Assembly: GCA_963995525.1 (NCBI GenBank)
Contig: OZ023208.1
Coordinates: forward strand, 18,797,658-18,861,657
From: Escarpia spicata
Taxonomy: Eukaryota; Annelida; Polychaeta; Sabellida; Siboglinidae
Length of the DNA: 64,000 nucleotides
Direction: 5' to 3'
A program made the translations under genes and the position numbers. Of this stretch, positions 62,501 through 64,000 are shown piece after piece (within the stretch, counting starts at the first letter, position 1; every line of letters begins with the position of its first letter). The notes below the pieces were generated by a model that was given only the letters and a program-made list of their open reading frames with translations, was not told the origin of the DNA and did not search any database.

Positions 62501-64000
62501 TGCAGCCAGTGCTGCTTCTGTGCTGCCAGAACCTAGGACATGAGACACACAGAAACCATTACGCAGGTGCAGCCATGCACTCATACATTCATAAGAGTCC
62601 ATAGAACATGTGTTAAAATTATATGTGAATGACACCAACAAATAACACATCTCACAAGACATGGGCAAAATGGCAAAATCTAACCCCAGGAAAATCACAA
62701 AAGACTGAATAGTTGCCATTTTGGAAATCGGGAATATATTTTTGTGTTCCAAAACACTGACCTCCTGCAACTCAGAGTTACGCCAAGTCTCTTTCTCACT
62801 GCTCAGTCGACTCTTGAGCTCTGCCTCAAGGTTCTCCCGACTCTCTGTTTGCCAGAGTTGTCTTGCTGTAAACAGATGCCACTCACCTATAATGATTATT
62901 ATTTTATTTAGCGACCCGCCCAATGCAGTTAAGAGTGCTTTACAGATTGTTTTAAATTAAAATTTTATAAAACACCACGAACAGTTGCAATATAGTAGAA
63001 AACATTATATTGAATACTTTGTTTCAATATAAAAGTAGTTTGACATAAATGTCATTGAATAAAATAAGCTACATTGAATATAAAAAAGAAGAAGATACAA
63101 ATAAAGATCAATGCAAACATCAATAAGTTATGTCAAATTTACGCTAGTTAGCTAGGTTAAAAAGTATACTAGAAACTAAGAAAAAGTTGAAACACAACTA
63201 ATAAGAATACAGAACTGCCCGGTGTCTGTGGATCATTGACAAGATTTGAGTATCTGTATCTAGACAGATACCATTGAGAGGAACACCAGTCTCAGTGGGA
63301 CTTGTCTGGCTGCCTCACAGTCGGACAGAAAACAACTCATGATGTCACGATGTCAAATGGATGACATAAGTATCTTCCCACTGCCTACCTTCCTTGAGTC
63401 TGCCGGAGACCTCCTCCTCCAAGTGATCTTCCCACTGTTTCCTCCCTTTCCTCACTGCCTCCTGCAAACACACAGGTAAAATGTAAGTTCTTAAATAGCA
63501 TAGTATCCAGTCTTCAGGGTTGCTCGGTACTTTACACTTTACTCCCTGGAAGCCTGTTCAATTGAACACCATCTCCACTTCTCTGGAAAGCATCCAGCCA
63601 CGCTGTGATTAATGCACGAAGACTATTCATTCACAAAATAACCACCACTGTTTATAGCCGGGTACTCATTCATACAGCTAAATGAACTGGAGCAATGTAG
63701 AGTGAACGAACTTGCCCAAAGTTTAACATGGCAGCACAGGATTCAAACCTGGGTTCTCTCGATTGAAAGTTTGATGCTCTAGCCACTGCGCTCTACAATG
63801 GTTCAAAGGTCAACTACACATACCAATGCAGCCACAGAGACATCTAAGAGTTTCCTCCTAGCGATTTCAATGCTCCCTAAAGAATCCTTACAGAGTCTAC
63901 AACCACATTCTGCTCATATTGATGTTTTTACTTAAGTAGAAGAGAAATTAACTCATTTTGACAACAGCTACCTGTTCAAATTTCTGAGATTTCGACCAAA
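53552..64000 (-). CDS. CEP152: CEP152/Asterless-like centrosomal coiled-coil protein (N-terminal part beyond the window)
   Basis: CEP152 is a centrosome scaffold that recruits the kinase PLK4 and, with CEP63, starts centriole duplication. Exons, high to low: 64000-63972 (partial), 63461-63389, 62865-62762, 62532-61840, 61260-61024, 60229-60140, 59553-59410, 58805-57939, 57318-57240, 56402-56252, 55658-53552. All borders are AG/GT and all phases agree; together they give 1523 residues and a stop at 53554-53552. Nearly everything before the last exon is predicted coiled coil (Glu/Lys/Arg/Leu/Gln-rich, no Pro). The clearest match to vertebrate CEP152 is near the end: REMEKEREMTAKRLRRYYIN, SLSKLLEKEYD, then SKQQKLAVIESSLNNLP, which resembles the human segment with LRKYYLICLQQIL followed by SKLATMAKLL (recalled, not searched). 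The Asn/Ser/Arg-rich C-tail is lineage-specific. Alternative: another long coiled-coil centrosomal protein. The PLK4-binding N-terminus is not in the window. Confidence 0.75.
54650..55445 (-). repeat. CEP152: 48-bp exonic repeat coding for 16-residue TPDDLD units
   Basis: The last exon contains 16 complete units of the type DDLDSVRRRDMNSRTP plus degenerate ends. Units nearest the 5' side (55300-55445) are the most diverged (DLDFGRHTDLHYRTP, DVDAVFRKELHSRTP), while units at 54690-55110 are almost identical. The frame is kept throughout. Each unit offers a Thr-Pro followed by acidic residues, a possible site for proline-directed or acidophilic kinases. Confidence 0.95.
56830..57105 (-). mobile_element. 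SINE (family 2) copy in a CEP152-like intron
   Basis: ACAGCTTTTAGTGCTCTTCA on the plus strand equals the body of the copy at 7515-7755, and AACTGCCCAAGTTATGAAGC equals that of 19300-19570. A weak B box (GTATTTGAGTCC on the minus strand) is present. It is sense to the host gene. Confidence 0.5.
57780..57935. repeat. GT-rich degenerate repeat at an exon end
   Basis: TGTGTGTTAGTG, TGGTGTTGGGTGTG and GGCTGTCCCTGTGTGT units repeat. The array begins at the donor of exon 58805-57939 and keeps its reading frame open to 57786. Confidence 0.7.
59105..59402. repeat. 23-bp minisatellite touching an exon
   Basis: Unit GGAAGAGAAAGTGTGGGTAT TTA, about 12 copies, ending 8 bases from the donor of the exon at 59553-59410. 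Confidence 0.9.
60243..60690. repeat. 32-bp minisatellite in a CEP152-like intron
   Basis: Unit CTACACATGACACACCACTG TCATAGTACAGT with deletions, about 13 copies, in the intron between exons 61260-61024 and 60229-60140. Confidence 0.9.
62128..62460 (-). repeat. CEP152: 48-bp exonic repeat coding for 16-residue KEKEVW coiled-coil units
   Basis: About seven units of VKELLAKEKEVWLTTE type lie in exon 62532-61840. The three central ones are nearly identical in DNA. The period is exactly 16 residues; the flanking, non-identical coil (SWQEDVLRTALHDARQTW and on) keeps the same Trp spacing. Confidence 0.93.
63480..63800 (-). mobile_element. tRNA-derived SINE (family 1)
   Basis: Near full length: tail GTAAGTTCTTAAATAGCATA, core TTTATAGCCGGGTACTCATT, B-box region GGATTCAAACCTGGGTTCTC (one change from a working box) on the plus strand. 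It is in the CEP152-like gene intron right after the exon at 63461, sense to the gene. Confidence 0.83.

Overview
The window is animal genomic DNA. It is AT-rich, its genes are split into small exons with GT/AG introns, and it is full of minisatellites, tRNA-derived SINEs and decayed transposons. The repeat content and the invertebrate-like protein variants suggest a marine invertebrate, possibly a lophotrochozoan such as a mollusc; this is inference, and no marker settles the phylum. No CRISPR arrays, operons, rRNA genes or intact tRNA genes were seen. A 200-base run of N at 38454-38653 is an assembly gap.

Three genes can be read with confidence. (1) Cyclin H (CCNH), minus strand, 30819-43852: ten coding exons that join in frame to a 323-residue protein, the same length as human cyclin H. 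(2) RAMAC, plus strand, 51155-52065: two exons, 159 residues, the activator of the mRNA cap methyltransferase RNMT. (3) A CEP152/Asterless-like centrosomal coiled-coil protein, minus strand, from 53552 past the right edge: eleven exons give 1523 residues in one continuous frame up to its stop codon; the N-terminal part lies outside the window.

Layout. 1-7 kb: a broken THAP-domain gene on the minus strand (1164-2767) meets, tail to tail, a frameshifted P2X7 C-terminal-like exon on the plus strand (944-1111). 7-12.9 kb: SINE copies and little else. 12.96-16.73 kb: a 35-bp minisatellite with a 1316-bp higher-order period. 17-25.7 kb: isolated candidate exons, a 25-bp minisatellite, a segment bounded by GGACAAGT-rich motifs, and an unidentified small minus-strand gene ending near 25227. 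26.7-28.1 kb: a dead hAT-like transposase gene. 30.7-43.9 kb: cyclin H, with a 40-bp and a 29-bp minisatellite, SINEs and a LINE reverse-transcriptase fragment in its introns. 43.9-51.1 kb: an intergenic region with Helitron-like ends. 51-52 kb: RAMAC. 53.5-64 kb: the CEP152-like gene.

How the genes relate: cyclin H (with CDK7 in TFIIH) phosphorylates the RNA polymerase II tail and so helps recruit capping enzymes, while RAMAC activates cap methylation. The two genes are divergent neighbours about 7.3 kb apart; whether this is more than chance is unknown. The CEP152-like gene belongs to centriole duplication. Its two most unusual parts are a tryptophan recurring every 16 residues in the coiled coil and sixteen 16-residue TPDDLD units in the last exon.
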